DNA of 64,000 nt, taken from positions 39,216,341 to 39,280,340 of the forward strand of contig CAMTDV010000012.1 of the NCBI GenBank assembly GCA_947069175.1. The letters run 5' to 3'. The position numbers and the translations under genes were made by a program. This document shows, piece by piece, positions 11,452-24,834 of the stretch; the first letter of the stretch is position 1; each line of letters opens with the position of its first letter. The notes below the pieces were generated by a model. It saw only the letters and a program-made list of their open reading frames with translations, searched no databases and was not told the origin of the DNA. Source of the DNA: Scalesia atractyloides (taxonomy: Eukaryota; Streptophyta; Magnoliopsida; Asterales; Asteraceae).

Positions 11452-13497
11452 ACCCGTGCTCTCGATGTTAGCATCGTTCGCTTCACATTTTTTTTAATTA
11501 TTTTATGCTACGCTTTACTTTTCTACGAAACTAAAATCTACATACTTCTTCAATAATCCATTTTGTGTTGAACCGACCCGAACCGTTGTACCATGTAACC
11601 AAAGCATAAGCTCGCTTGTTGATTCGACCCATTCGCGAAACCCGAAACCTATGAGGTCCAAACCATAGCATGTATATTATATATTTACATTGCTAATTTA
11701 TTTTACACTTATATTAGTTGTTTAAGAGTTTTTTTTAAAAGAAAAAAATATATGTGTGTATACTAATAACCCAATCGCTGCCACCCCTCACCTTATACTT
11801 TTTGTTTTGCATCTTATTGGGTGCAGCCCACACTTCAAACATCATGGCCCAAAGCTCCCTTTACTTTAAAATCAAACCAACCCCCTCTATAATTCATTAA
11901 ACTGCCCCACCCCACTTGATATTACGTACATATGCATGTTGGCGCAAATCAAGACCCAGAAGTCCTCCAAGTTCTTCGGTTCATCACTTTTATAACTAGG
12001 TAACCTTAATAGCTAGTTTTGATTCTTGATGATTATGAGTATCTTGGCTATGTTTTCTGATTCGTGATGATGGTCGATGTTATGATGATAACGTTTGGTG
12101 CTAGGGTTCATAAAAATCAAGTGGTTATGCTTAGAAATAGTTTTATGCATGTATAGATAGATATATCTCGATTAGGGTTTGAGATGCTTGATGGTTTTGA
12201 TGAATTGGTACAATGAATCTAATATAAGTAACCTATAACCTGTTGAGAATGATTGATTATGTTCATATAATCGCAAAAACATGCCAATGAAACTTGAAAA
12301 CTCGTTTTGTTAAAGAATATGTGAAAACAACTTCTGTCTAGGAAGTTACAGCCAACTTTAATAGGCTGTAACCGGGTCATAATTTAACGAAAACTGGATT
12401 TTCTTGAGTCTATAACGTGGTATCTCGAAATACTGATGAATGGCATGTCATAGTGTACATTATGAACCTATGCTTGAAAACTACTCGGTAATACGTTGTG
12501 ACAACTTGTACGCATGTTAATTACTAGATACGTGTAGGATTTGTGTGAATTAGATGAATGACCCCTAATATTCTTGGTAACCATAATAAGATGTGGTTGA
12601 CCATACCAGCTGCACAACTTAATCTGCCGAGCTAATCTAAGGTGAGTTCACAAACCTTTACTAAAAGCATGTGTCCCTAGTTTGGGACAACACACTATTT
12701 CCCTGGATTGGGGCTACATACGCATTCCTGGAGTGGGACCACTGAAACAAACTATCCGCTGGAGGTGGACCACACTATCCCTGGATTGGGACCGCCTTAT
12801 ATTCCTGGTTTGGAATAGTACTAAATAAATACCACAGTTTATACTCATGTCTTTAGCGGACTAAACAAACTCTATCTGAAAGTCCCCACACATTATACAG
12901 ATTAGCGTCGGTTTGGCGAACGGGGTATTAGTTGATAGCGCTATTAGGTTTGACAAACCTCACACCATGCCAGGAAGGGCAGGCGTGAATTTTGCCTTGG
13001 CAACTGGTCAATGATGATAGACATTGACACGGGGCACAAACAACTACAACAATCAAGTTTCGGTACTACACAGTTTAGTTGCTTAACGATGGGTTAGCTA
13101 CCCATGACATGTCTTTGAAAACTAAAGTATTTAAACGAACTTATTTTTGGTAACAAGACTGAAGCTGTGAACTCGCCAACTTTATGTTGACACACTATTG
13201 CATACTTTGCAGGTTAGTAGGTACAACTTTGGACGAGCGTTGCAATCGGGTGGAGTGTGTGGTTCGTAAAGCCTTATGTATATTTATTAAACTTGTGGTT
13301 TTTAAAGTTTGATGAGTTTTACTTTATTTTTCCGCTGCAACATAACTGTGTTTTAGACTTTTAAACATTGATCACTAATCGTGTTGATTGGATGATTTTA
13401 CAACTTCAATAATTGGTTCAACATGATTAGTGGCTGTATCCTTGTCAGTCACACGCCTCGTGGTAAAACTCCACATGTGGATTTTGAGTATGTGACA
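11445..13497 (+). mobile_element. Solo LTR, family G (copy G1)
   Basis: Begins TGTGACAACCCG and ends GAGTATGTGACA. The start resembles 42455 and the end is the reverse complement of the start at 53524, so three copies of one gypsy-type LTR family occur in the window. No internal region is attached. It overlaps the last seven bases of the TRIM LTR2 (TGTGACA). The exact insertion point is ambiguous because TGACA is present at both ends. Confidence 0.65.
12673..12817 (+). repeat. Short hairpin array in LTR G1
   Basis: A run of small inverted repeats with similar loops. Examples are GTCCC/GGGAC at 12673-12688 and TATTCC/GGAATA at 12800-12817, with decayed ones between (CCTGGATTGGGG, CCTGGAGTGGGA). 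Equivalent arrays occur in the other two family-G copies. Confidence 0.7.
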
Positions 13498-14223
13498 CAG
13501 AACAAGTAGGACACTAATTGCACTCCCACGGGGGTCACGACCGACCAGGAGCGGGACTCGTTACACCCAATAGATCTATTCAACTGTTTCGCGGTTATAC
13601 CATGACTAATGGTTACTAAAATTAAATACCACCACGAGGGCTTCTCGAGCTCAAACCAACCAACTTATGCGCACATAAATGGACCAAAATGGATTTCATT
13701 CCTAACTATCATACCCCGTAACCAAGCATGAAATTCCCCGATTTATATAAACATTTAAATAGATAAAACGGGTCGTGAAACTCAACTAATTGTTCCATGC
13801 AAATTCTAGCAAAATCAAAGTGTCCAAACTATAACCCCTGACCTACACGTGTCCTAAATTAAATAAGACACTAGGTCTAAACATGTATCTACCCAACAAG
13901 TCGTTCACCAAACTTGTTCTAGACAAATTGAGAGTTAACCTTTTATAAGAAAGCGTTAAACTTTACGACGCTTTGGTGAGTGATTATCCAAATATTTACA
14001 CACACACATATATAGAAACGAGGTCCGGAGAAAACGCCCTAAAGTGTGAAAATGGTGAGAACCCGGGGGTATGATCGTCATTTTCACGTTATATGTTGAA
14101 ACATTCCTTTTTTTGTCAACGTGTTTATTCCTTTTGAAAATTTTTTCGTTTTAGCTGTCACATCCTCTCCAAGTTTTCCAATATTCATGGCATCTGATAT
14201 AGATTGCGAGTTACAAAGTAATT
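13498..14223. other. Flank of the nested insertion; no gene
   Basis: Begins with CAGAA, the right copy of the TRIM target duplication. The rest resembles decayed LTR or spacer, with a TATA-like CATATATAG at about 14007. The FAR1-type element probably begins somewhere near the end of this stretch. I could not find its terminal inverted repeat. Confidence 0.35.
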
Positions 14224-14357
14224 ATGTTCATATTTAAATTAATTTTCTCTGTTAGATATTTGTTTGAGCAATTCATGTTGAAGATCAGGTTTTTTTTAAT
14301 TATACGTGTTATCTGTCGTTTTACATTTTTGCTTAGTTTTTGTTCTAATGAATGGAG

Positions 14358-14401
14358 TTATATATATATATATATATATATATTATTATATATATATATA
14401 T
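14358..14401. repeat. (TA)n microsatellite
   Basis: Alternating TA with two short interruptions, inside AT-rich DNA just upstream of the FAR1-type pseudogene. Confidence 0.9.
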
Positions 14402-14709
14402 TGTTTAAACTTGAATTGAATTCTGTTAGATTTTTCGTTCGAGAAATTCATGTTAATGATCTGGTATTTTTTAATTATCTATGTTACAATGGCGTTAATT
14501 ATCTAGTTTTGGTGTTTGTTTTTTACTCATTCCATTATATGTTTATTGGTGTTTCAATTAATATCATTATGTGTTTTATACATCTAAAACATTTAATTTA
14601 TTCATTACGTATATTATTTAACGCCGAGGCATTTGAAAATATGTCGCTTTCTATTTGTTCACTTTTGATGTATCTCATATCATTAGTCATGGCGTTACGT
14701 TTATTTAGG

Positions 14710-17365
14710 TGAGCATGTTGCGGCCAATGAAAGGATTTGTCCAAAGATTGGGTCTACTTTGTACATTCTCGATGTTAGAGAAGATCTAAAGCCAAAGATA
14801 GGAATGATTAAGAAAGCCTTGATGATTGTTATTCTTTGTATCTTAAGTACGCGAAGGCTGGTGGTTTTGATGTCCGGAAATGGACTGAAAAGTCAAATGC
14901 CATGGAGAAAAACATATAAAGTATTATATGTGTAGGAAATCTGGTATATATACGAATAAGAAGGTTGATACATTGGACCTAAAGCAGAAGGAAAGGAGTG
15001 TGCGATCCAAATTTTTTAAGAGGACTGTTGTGGAGCACAAATTGTCTTGAGTTTGAGGCCAATTTTGGAAGGTGTATAAGTTTTTTGAAGAGCACAACCA
15101 CGAATTTGTTGATTAGCCTGATAAGCATTTCCTACCATCAAAACGACACATCACTCAGCTTCAGAAGCATGTTATACATAGCATGTCTAAGTTAAATTTG
15201 TGACCGGTTACAGCATTTAATGTTATGAAGACTGTTTTTGGTGGTTTTGAAGATGTGGGTGCAAGTAAAGTTGATTTTATGAATTATAAGAGGCAAATTA
15301 ATTTGTTCATTGGGGAATACGATGTAGACAAATTATTTTTTTGTACGATTACTTCACAAATGATGACAATTGTTTTTAAGGGGTTGTTTTGGTGTGATGA
15401 TCAATTTAAATGTAAGTATCATGTGTTTGGTGATGTGATTTCATTTGACGCCACTTATCGTATAACAAGTATGAACTAGAATACATTATATTTTGTGTTT
15501 GGCGTTTCCTAGTTTCATTGTAATAGCATTTTCACACTATTATTTGTGTTGTTTTCCTGCAATATTCTATGGTCTTTGTAACTTTTACTGCTATAGATAA
15601 TCAACATAGCAATGTCACATTCGGTGTTGCATTATTGGCGTAGAAATGGTTGATACGTATATATGGTTGTTGAGAGTGTTTTTAAAAGCTGTCGTGATCA
15701 ACCAAAAGTTTTCGTCACTGAGCAAGATCCAGCAATGAAGAAGGCTTTTTTGTTGTATTTGTTGATACCAGCCATAGGTTATGTATGTGGCACGTGATGC
15801 ACAAACTTTCACTAAAGGTAGTATGTTTTTATTGCCCTTAATCCTTTTTTGGCGTTTTTACAGCTATAATGTTTTGTTTTGGAATTTTTTTAATTAGTGT
15901 ATTTTATTATCTTTTGTTTTTATGGAGTATTTTCGTGTTATGTAGGTATGTGTATGGCTATGCAATTCTACCAAGTTTAAAGAATGTATATGCGGTGTTG
16001 TATCGACTGATGCACTTACGCCGAGAGTTTGAATCCGGATGGGAAGAGGTTAATAAAGAGTTCAATCTAGCTGATAATGACTGGTTATCTTATATTTTTG
16101 CCCTTAGGGAATCATGGATCCCTGCATTTTATAGGATGGAGTTTTTGTCAGGTCTTATGCGTACGACATTGTGGTCTGAGAGTGAAAACCACTTCTTTGG
16201 TCAAGTATGCAATGCCAAGTCTACCCTCGTTGAGTTTATGACTCATTATGAAACGACAATATAAGCACAGGGCCATACGCATTGGGAAAATGATCATGAG
16301 ACGCAAAACAAACGCCCCAAACTGAAAAGTAATTTTAAAGTTTTCGAGAGCCAAGCGTCAGAGATATACACCAAAAGCATCTTTCTAGATATACAAGCTT
16401 AGCTAATCGAGATTTGGGATTACATAAAGCTTGTTATGAAGATCAACCCGATGGGTTCGTTAAGTTCTTTATAAATGCTTTCCAACAGCCATGTTAGCTA
16501 TGTTCCTCACTATTCGAGGTAAATGGCATTTTTACTTATCTTGCCATTTTTTTCATTTTACACTACAGTTTGCATGTTTTTATTTTTGTGTTTGTAAGCA
16601 TGTTTTTTTTCTTAATGAAGTTTTTCTCAATATAATATGGAATTTTTAGGTTATGTCAACCGTTTTTTTTTCTGTCTTTGTGTGCATGTTTATGATGTTA
16701 GTCTCACTATATTATGGCGTTTTCAGGTAATGTTATGAAAGTTTGATTGCACCAACAGTTTTTCATGCAGGCATTTTGACTAGTTTGGTTTGTTATGTAG
16801 ATACATCTTCTATGTTTTGAGAAGCTTGGACATTAGGTAATTTCCAAAACAATAAATTCTTAATATATGGCGTAAAGACGATGCGTCAAATTGTTGTACG
16901 GATTACATAATGAGCCGTGATTTTATAACTGAGCTTGATGTCAAGGTATGATGCAAGAAATTATTTTTGTGACCGAGTATACTTTGAATCATTTGTCGAG
17001 CAACAAGGAGGAGCTTTCCTTATACAAGGATCATGTTCAATCATACATGAAGAAAGTTCAGGATATGCAGTTTGTTGCCCAACTCCTAGCACAAGGGATA
17101 GACTCGCCGAGATAACACGACATTACCAAAATGACAAAATCCCATAAGAGTTCATGTTGGTTACAAGTCGAAAGGATTTGGATCTCATAAGAATTAAAAT
17201 CCAAACACGAGGAGGCAACTGAAAAGATAAAAAAAGAAGACCAGGGTGAAAGAAAGACATTGTGAGAATTGTAAACAATTCGGACACTACGCATCCACAT
17301 GCAAGGAGCCGATAATTAAAAGAAGATGTATACGGTCTTTTAGAGCGGATACAAGTGAAGAATAG
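14710..17365 (+). pseudogene. FAR1-related (FRS-like) Mutator transposase, decayed
   Basis: Pieces in all three frames follow the order of a FAR1/FRS protein. N-terminal FAR1 zinc-binding domain: EHVAANERICPKIGSTLY, YAKAGGFDVRKWTEKS, and FEEHNHEFVD near 15080 in a shifted frame. Lead-in: GGFEDVGASKVDF, then NLFIGEYDVDKLFF. MULE transposase core: FWCDDQFKCKYHVFGDVISF and DATYRI (15385-15470), then HRLCMWHVMHKLSLK near 15780, then LSGLMRTTLWSESENHFFGQ and NAKSTLVEFM (16145-16245). A CCHC knuckle CENCKQFGHYASTC near 17260 precedes the stop at 17363. Frameshifts, stops and intron-like AT-rich inserts make it non-functional as read. In functional relatives the core cuts DNA and the N-terminal domain binds it. 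Some FRS genes were domesticated as light-signalling regulators. Here the decay argues for a dead MULE. Confidence 0.88.
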
Positions 17366-18605
17366 ATTTGGCGTTTTTAAAAATATTGCTTTTTAATTTT
17401 TTCTTTTCAGAAGAATAGATTTTTTTTGAGTTTTTTCTGTTAATACACAACATTTGGCGTTTATTTGAAAGAGAAATAATGTTTGGAGTTTTTTTTCTGA
17501 TTACCTTTAACCATTTGATACACAATTCTTGGCGTTTTCATAGACAACAATTTCTTCATTCATAAAACTTTGAAATAAAAACATATGAAAATAAAACTGG
17601 TAGTTAAAAGGCCATAAAACATAAATTATCATTCAAAACTCATCATCAAGTAGGATTACGTCTGAGTAGTTCCTATCACTCCCCTTATCTTCTTTCTCAG
17701 ATTCCTTCATCAAAATGCTCATCTTCGTCTTCAATTTTAATGGCGTCTTCGTCTTGAAGTGCTACAAGTCTCCATTTAAACATTCTCTCCAACGAAGCCA
17801 TTGTTGGGGTTATCGCAACGTTCAAACATCTTGAATTGCATAACTATTCCATAAACTGTAGTCTATGTTCAGTCCGTATGTTATCAACTGAGTGGTATCT
17901 TCCTGCTCGTTGTTCCACACAACCGTCAGCCATTCATAATCTTCGTCATAACGCAATGATTCGAAGATTGGCTCAAAAAAATGATTTGCATTATTTTGTG
18001 GAAATCTACTTCTCAATCTCCTTATTCAAATTCTCTGTTTTTCTCACACAAGTTATCTAGAGGAACACCAAGTTCCAGTATCCTCCTATAACCTTCTTCT
18101 TCCATGTTCATTATGGCGTTTTTACAGTTTTACCATCACCCTTCTTCTGGTGTCATATTTGATAACGAACCTATTGATTGACGCGTTGAACCTCCAAGAG
18201 ACGATGTTTGCCATTTTTTCTTGTGGGTTGTCAAAAGTATTTGAAAGTTTGGCGTTTATTATAGGATGGTATTTTTGTTTTTGAGTATGACCAATGAAAC
18301 GAATGTTTGTTCATTTATATAATGATGTTTTGGACGCGTGTTTTTTGGCGGGAGTTTTCACAATAAACTGAAAGAAATAAAGTCTCTTGCTTTTCATGTT
18401 TGTATTAATGAAACTTGTATTCGTATCACGTTTGTATTTCAATTCTAGATTATGTAATCCGAGACTTTATGTAATGAAATTCGTACTTTACACATACTTT
18501 CTTACATGCATTTAATCATTAAATACAGGCTTACATACAAACCGATACTTGTTATACGTGCAAAACTCATACATACATTCTCGATACTCAAATTATACTT
18601 GCAGA
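17366..18605 (+). other. 3' part of the MULE, with recurring TGGCGTTT motif
   Basis: AT-rich, no gene. TGGCGTTT or close variants recur at about 17369, 17456, 17531, 18115 and 18250, continuing a series that begins at about 14490 within the MULE. The right terminus was not located. At about 18350 a GTTTTTTGGCGGGAGTTTTC motif could be part of it. Confidence 0.35.
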
Positions 18606-20754
18606 TGTGATATATATTAAAAAACGTGTCAAAACACCAAGTTTTAGCTTAAAATGGGGGAAACAACCATAGTTCGGGGGCCAAATTGAAAAAAAATGAA
18701 AGATCTGCCTAAATGAGGCACTGGCGGGGTACAGGAGACAAGGCTTTGCCTCTTCGCGGGTGGCGAGGGACCTGATCTGCACCATAACGTTTCCTAGCTA
18801 CGGGTTGGCCTATTTTCTCCATCTTTTTTCACACCCAATCATCTCTAAACCTCATTTAACACTAACCATAACTACCAACTATATAAACAAGCTTCCTCAC
18901 CCTCCTTTTCACTTTCCAAACACTTCTAAATCATCAAAACACTCTCAAAATCTCTGGAAATTCAAGTTCAAGGCGGAAACTTTCTAAGTACAAAAGTGAG
19001 TTCAAACTCCCTTTTCTTCACCAAATCTTCCTCTACAAAGCTTGGGACACCTCTAGGATTATTTCCACAGGTTTACTATGGTAAACCAAGTTGGAACATC
19101 ACCATTTTTAGGTCCAAACTTTCTGTTTTGAAAGAATATTTTGTTAAACCTTTAAAACAATGTTTTTCTTGATTCAATCTTGTGCCTACTTGTTCTTGAG
19201 CCTATCTAAGGTGATGAAACTCGTTAGGAGAAGGTTCTTATGAGTTTAAGAGGTGCAAACACGTTTAAACTTACTATATTACTAGGGTTTATACAACCCA
19301 TAAGTGATGAAACCATCCGAGCTTGCCATAATTCTTATGGCAAGACTTGTGTTTTGCTATGGGTGTGAATACTTGGAAGCCTTGACTATCCTAATCTCAT
19401 TCCATCACCTCACTTGATGTTTTACTTTCCAAGGCTTGCTAGTCTTAAAGTAACATAACCCCATCTAACCTCCAACACTTAGTTAACTCTTTCCATGTTG
19501 AGACGACTCACCCGGGTTAATCTTACTTGGCTACTTGAAGACGTATTAAATAGTTGTACATTTTCTTTTTCATTCATGATCATCCGAATCATCCTTGTGG
19601 TGATCGTTTATATTGGTGAATCATACAATGAGGTTAATCCTCCATGCTTGACTTACATGACACTCTATGAATACTCTTGATGGACTTAACTTAGAATTAT
19701 TATGTAAACTATATAATATATATAAACATATATTTAACCAAACCTTGATGATAATCGGATGGTTACTTGTCATGGCAATAGGTTATATTATCTAAGTCTT
19801 GAACCACTCGTTACGTTCTAATGGGTAACTTGACCCATGAAATCACATCAACCCTTACAACACATATAGTGTCAAAAACGGGTGTTTAAGACTAGATAGT
19901 TACTTTTTTGTAAACATATTTTAATACCGAATCCAAACTCGCTACCAAATCCAAATACTCACACACCTATGTTTCTTCATGTAGGATAACTTCAGTGCTC
20001 CATCCTCCAACTTTTCATGGGATTACCAAAGGAAGCTTTGCAAAACCATGAGTACGCTCGAAGCCCCTTTTACGGTTCACACTTTTGGGTGCAATATGTT
20101 TAACCTATCAAATTACACATTCACACTCATACTTTATGCAGACACAAACAATCCATTCATGCATGCTTAAATACGTGATACTTGATTTGTATTCTTGGAA
20201 CATTCTTATGTGATTCGCTTGTCAATATCGTACTAGCTTCCCCTTAACATGTATAGCGCTATAGGAGTAACGCACCGCCCGTAGTCTTGAGGCCATGTTA
20301 AGTCTTTAATTCATCAGGTAATCAGAGGATTGACTTGTAAAATTGCATGCCATGATACATTAATCTAGTTAACTATTTTTGCCATGAGGATTTGTTTAAA
20401 CCTTTTTACATACTTATGCTATACTAAACTAGTGTACACTCGCCAATACCTTGTGTGTTGAACTATACTTTTAAACAGGTTGAGGGTTGATGATGTTGAT
20501 ATTGACGAAATCTAGTAGGGACGACTTAGAAACGCACCTAGAAATACTAAATTTTGTTATAGTTTTGTTGATGAATTTTCGTTGTACTTTGAATTTCCAA
20601 TGGTTGTAATTTGATTCCTTATAATGTACTTGACTATGTTTATCTGTGAATGAAATCGGTTTTGAACTAAATATTGTCAACTAGTGTTATGATGACTCTT
20701 GCAATCTCATTTTCGTCCCGCCCTGATGTTTTCGCCATCGGTTGGGGTGTGACA
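18606..20754 (+). mobile_element. Ty3/gypsy LTR, family E (copy E1)
   Basis: From 18735 on it is nearly identical by eye to 36541-38570. It ends GGTTGGGGTGTGACA and is followed at once by a tRNA-Met primer-binding site. The left end is tentative (TGTGATATATATT at 18606). A TATA box (CTATATAAACAAG) lies near 18880, so transcription should start just downstream, and this is a 5'-type LTR. Confidence 0.75.
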
Positions 20755-21430
20755 GATTGGTATCAGAGCCTTAACTATAGGGAATTAGGAAAAATTGCCA
20801 TGATTTGACCTAGTTTATAGTTTAAGTACCATACTTGACCATTCTTGATTTCATGCTTAAAATGTCCAGATTCTTCCTACTGCTTCTATCTATTCTTTTT
20901 GTCTTAAATAAACATGTCTTTCCTAAGACGATACACAAATACACGAATGAAGACACTCATACTACAAACGAGACGATCTCACCAAATAGGGGTGAAACCG
21001 CACTTTGGTGATCACTCTCAATCCGCGATTCATGATTTTCACAAAATTTTACCATCAAGTTAGGAGTGAATTCCTCATCTTGTTGGAAAATTTCCGTTTC
21101 ATACTCTAGTTGACCCTTACCAGTGAGTTGGAATTTGCTCCTCGTTTGGTAAGTACCAACCACGTTTTGGGGAACGAAATTATCAAGTTAGGAGTGATGT
21201 TCACATCTTGATAACTAGTCCCACTCCTCGATTTTCAATCCCGCCAAAGTTTTGAATTTTCGATCGATTAAGGACATGTAGTAACCAGAAGGGTGAATAC
21301 CGTTAGCCGCTCCTCGGTGAGAGTATTCTACCTATTAGGCCAAAGCATGTTTCCCTAACTCGAAAGAACTTTCGATTTACTTTGGAAAAGTCCTAGTTTC
21401 GTTCAGAGATGCTTCAAGTATTACTTGAAT
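20755..21430 (+). mobile_element. Primer-binding site and leader of element E1
   Basis: TGGTATCAGAGCC at 20758-20770 is the tRNA-iMet primer-binding site, three bases after the LTR. The leader that follows matches 38571-39200 in copy E2. I see no gag start in it. Confidence 0.75.
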
Positions 21431-23984
21431 CTCTTTTATGTTATATCCATTTTTATGTGTTTTATACTTGATACCTTGTTCATTTAAAAAACTGAAGCAC
21501 GAATCGCACGTTATCCACAATCTAAAACAATACCAATAATCGTGAACGAACTAAATCTACATTCTTTATAGTCTTTATACGTGATTGTACCAAATGCATA
21601 CATGTTACACTTGCGCAAACCATGTGAAACTTATGTGATACGTGTTATACTTTTATGCTCATACATGCAAAACAAACGTTATTTTATAAACAGGTGATGA
21701 CCAAACCTTGAATCATTCTTCATTTTGTCAAAAAAAATTCCAAAAATTTCGCATGAATCATAAATTTAATTGTTCAACCTTAGGATGTTTTGACCATGCT
21801 ATCTACTTGCACGAATCACATGCACGATAATCCTATTCATGCCCTAAATATTTTCTTACTCGATTTTCTAAAGTCTTATAACATGCTACCTACAAACCTA
21901 GTCGGTCTAATGAATTTCTTGCCATCAAATTTCATGCTCACATCAATCCCAAAGACACACTCACATTTTACTATTATACTAAAGACACTTTGTCCCCATA
22001 CGTATAATTCTTATAGATGTCGCTTCGTTAAACTCGCTTAGTTGGTAAAACATAATCAACCAATAGTCGACCTAAATGAGAAACGTAAATAGCCGACCCA
22101 TACAACCTCAAGACTTCAATTCACAACAATAGGTCCTAACTTAGAACTAGCTCTCCTACTGGTAGATCCATCAATGCCTTAGAACAAGGATGAAACTCTT
22201 ACAACCCTCGCCTATATCCATAACCCAAGAAAGCTGGTACGAACCATACCTAGGAAACTTCCCTACACCCATGATCGATATACCCAAATTTCGTACCTAT
22301 AGACCTCTAGTCGGAACCTGACACCCTACCATTAAACTACCCTATAATCAACCTATCGCAACCATCCCATCGGTCAAACCAACTCCCAATACATATACTA
22401 GACATAGTAACCCTAAACCTACACACCTATACCAATGAAGTTTGACTATCTATAAGTACATTTTGTTAAAAATACATTAAAAAGTTTCTCACGAGAATTC
22501 CAAGCACAACTTTTTCTCATTTTGATGTAAAATACTTTCAATGAAAGCAAGCTCATCGCTTAAAACCCTTTTCAAAATCGCTAATACGCAACTATAAACC
22601 TAAACGCATGGGCAGGGATATTCCTTAAGATCGCACAACCACATATGCATGATGTCGTTATACACGTTTCAACTTATACAATCAATACTTCATGACAATC
22701 CTACACATACCATTATTCACAGTTCGAGTTATGCACTCCACACTGCTAAACTTATATATGCTTAATCTCATTATACTTCAACTTATACACTCGATATACG
22801 TGTTTGTCATCAATCATACTCACATTCATACATTCATGCTACATGGTAGTAATACTTGAAATCCATACATGTGCACAGCCCAAGTGGCTTTGCCTACGTT
22901 AGACGCACGCACAATTAAATATAATCATGTATATATGCCTAATTTTTATACGTTATCGCACTCCCACATTCTCATTTGTAATACTAAAATGTACCCTGAC
23001 CCATGTGTTACTAGTACAAACTATGCGGATCATACAATGACCAAGATAATCGCAGGTGCCCACGGGATTATATTGGTAGACGCATGAAAACAATAGTGGG
23101 TTCTACTGTGTATCATAACACGAAATGTAACATGACACCGAGTAGCGAAACGGACGTAACATGGTGGATACGCCGCTGGTACTTCCAATATATAAGTGTC
23201 TCTACCGTATTATCAAACTTTCGTAAAACGTGCCATGTGAAATCCGGTTTTGGACCTTAGTAAATACGACCATCTAACAGCAAACTTGGTGACTCACAAT
23301 CCTTCCCTTGATTATACCTAAGCTCACTTATAAACACTTAATACTTGGGTTGTATTTGACAAATTCTCATTCTCAAAATCGGTAACCATAACGGCTACAA
23401 GTATCACTAGCATCACTCAACGCTTCATGTTCGCATTCTGTCTGATATCCATACCATCTTCACCCCTCGTGTACACTTACCAAATCGTTCATTCATTCTC
23501 ATGCCATGATTATTCCCGACTATTCCCTTAACGTTTCGTCCAATTCTTATTTATAGTAAATCGGCCTAAACATTCAATCTATTTTAGCAAATATCCTCAT
23601 AAAAACTCGATTAAACCAAAGACATTGTTGAAATTTTACTTCATCCTTTATGACGCTCAAACGTCAACTAGTCGGCCCATTTACCGTCAAAATCTTTTGA
23701 AAACCATGAATATTTACCATCATATTTTCTCACCAATAAGCATTTTCCTACAACTCATGATTTTACTATTACACCTTAAAATCCATAAATTTTTTTTTAC
23801 ATCCTATGGCATTGGCTGTGCATTTCGTCAAAATACCTCCTTATTTACACAAAACTTTTCTTCTTAGGTTGCATCCTTCTTAAAAACTTCTCCCATAGAG
23901 TGTTCAAATTCGGCCAACTCGCGTTGCCTATACACACACATACACGTTTACTTATTCTTACACTTACTTAGATTGATGTCGTGA
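21431..23984 (+). other. Unrecognised internal retrotransposon DNA
   Basis: Between the E1 leader and the integrase remnant. No gag, protease or reverse transcriptase motif is visible in any frame. A block at about 23160-23230 (GGTGGATACGCCGCTGG, TACTTCC) is also present, inverted, twice in element C (28290-28420 and 28665-28770), so at least part belongs to the same gypsy group. Confidence 0.35.
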
Positions 23985-24834
23985 ATCACCTTAGTCCAAC
24001 AAATTACTGCTTATCATCCTCAAATGGATGAACAATCTGAAAGGACAATTTAAACACTGGGGATATGCTTAGAGCATGTGTGATCAATTTTGGTGGTAGT
24101 TGGGATTCCTATCTACCATTGATCGAATTCTCCTACAATAATAGTTATCACGCCAGCATCAATATGGCACCTTTCGAAGCTTTATAACGGTCGAAAATGT
24201 CATTCACCTGTCTGCTAGAATGAGGTCGGTGAAGCTCAACTCACTGGACCTGAACTCATTCATGACACAACAGACAAAGTCAAGAAAATTCATGATAACC
24301 TTCTGACAGCTAGAAGCCGTCAAAAGAGTTATGCTGGACAAACGACCAAGCCCTTGGAATTCCAAGTTGGTGATCATGTCCTTGTCAAGGTATCCCCTTG
24401 GAAAGGTGTTATTATATTTGGAAAGAAAGGAAAACTTATAACACGATATATTGGACCATTCAAGATCATTGAGAGAATCGGAAAGGTGGCCTACCGACTT
24501 GAGCTACCTCCTGAACTTGGGAATATTCACCCAACATTCCACGTGTCCAATTTGAGAAAGTGTTTAGCCAATACAAACCTCCACATTCCCCTCGACGAAA
24601 TTCACGTTGATGACACTATGCACTTTGTCGAGAAACCTGTGGAGATATTGGACCGTAAAGTCAATAAACTTAAGCGTAGACGTATACGGATAGTTTAAGT
24701 TCGCTGGGAATCCAAACGTGGCCCAAAATTTACTTAGGAACGAGAGGATCAGATGAAAGCGAAATACCTAAATCTGTTTCACAAAGTTTCCTCTAATTAA
24801 ATTTCTGGATGAAATTTCCAAAAGTAGGGGAAAC
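23985..24834 (+). pseudogene. Ty3/gypsy integrase C-terminal remnant with polypurine tract
   Basis: The plus strand reads TAYHPQMDEQSERTI (the region of the catalytic Glu), then EFSYNNSYHASINMAPFEAL in broken frames. From 24354 to 24698 an open frame reads FQVGDHVLVKVSPWKG, GPFKIIERIGKVAYRLELP and HPTFHVSNLRKC, the gypsy integrase C-terminal domain. It ends near 24700 with an early stop. The purine tract AAAAGTAGGGGAAAC (24820-24834) directly precedes LTR D, so this is the 3' end of an element. Upstream pol is missing. In an intact element the enzyme inserts the cDNA into chromatin. Confidence 0.85.

Noticed and set aside
14224..14712. 162-residue open frame upstream of the MULE
   Set aside because: Made of AT-rich DNA including the (TA)n run. 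The translation is a low-complexity Ile/Leu/Tyr string with no family signature.
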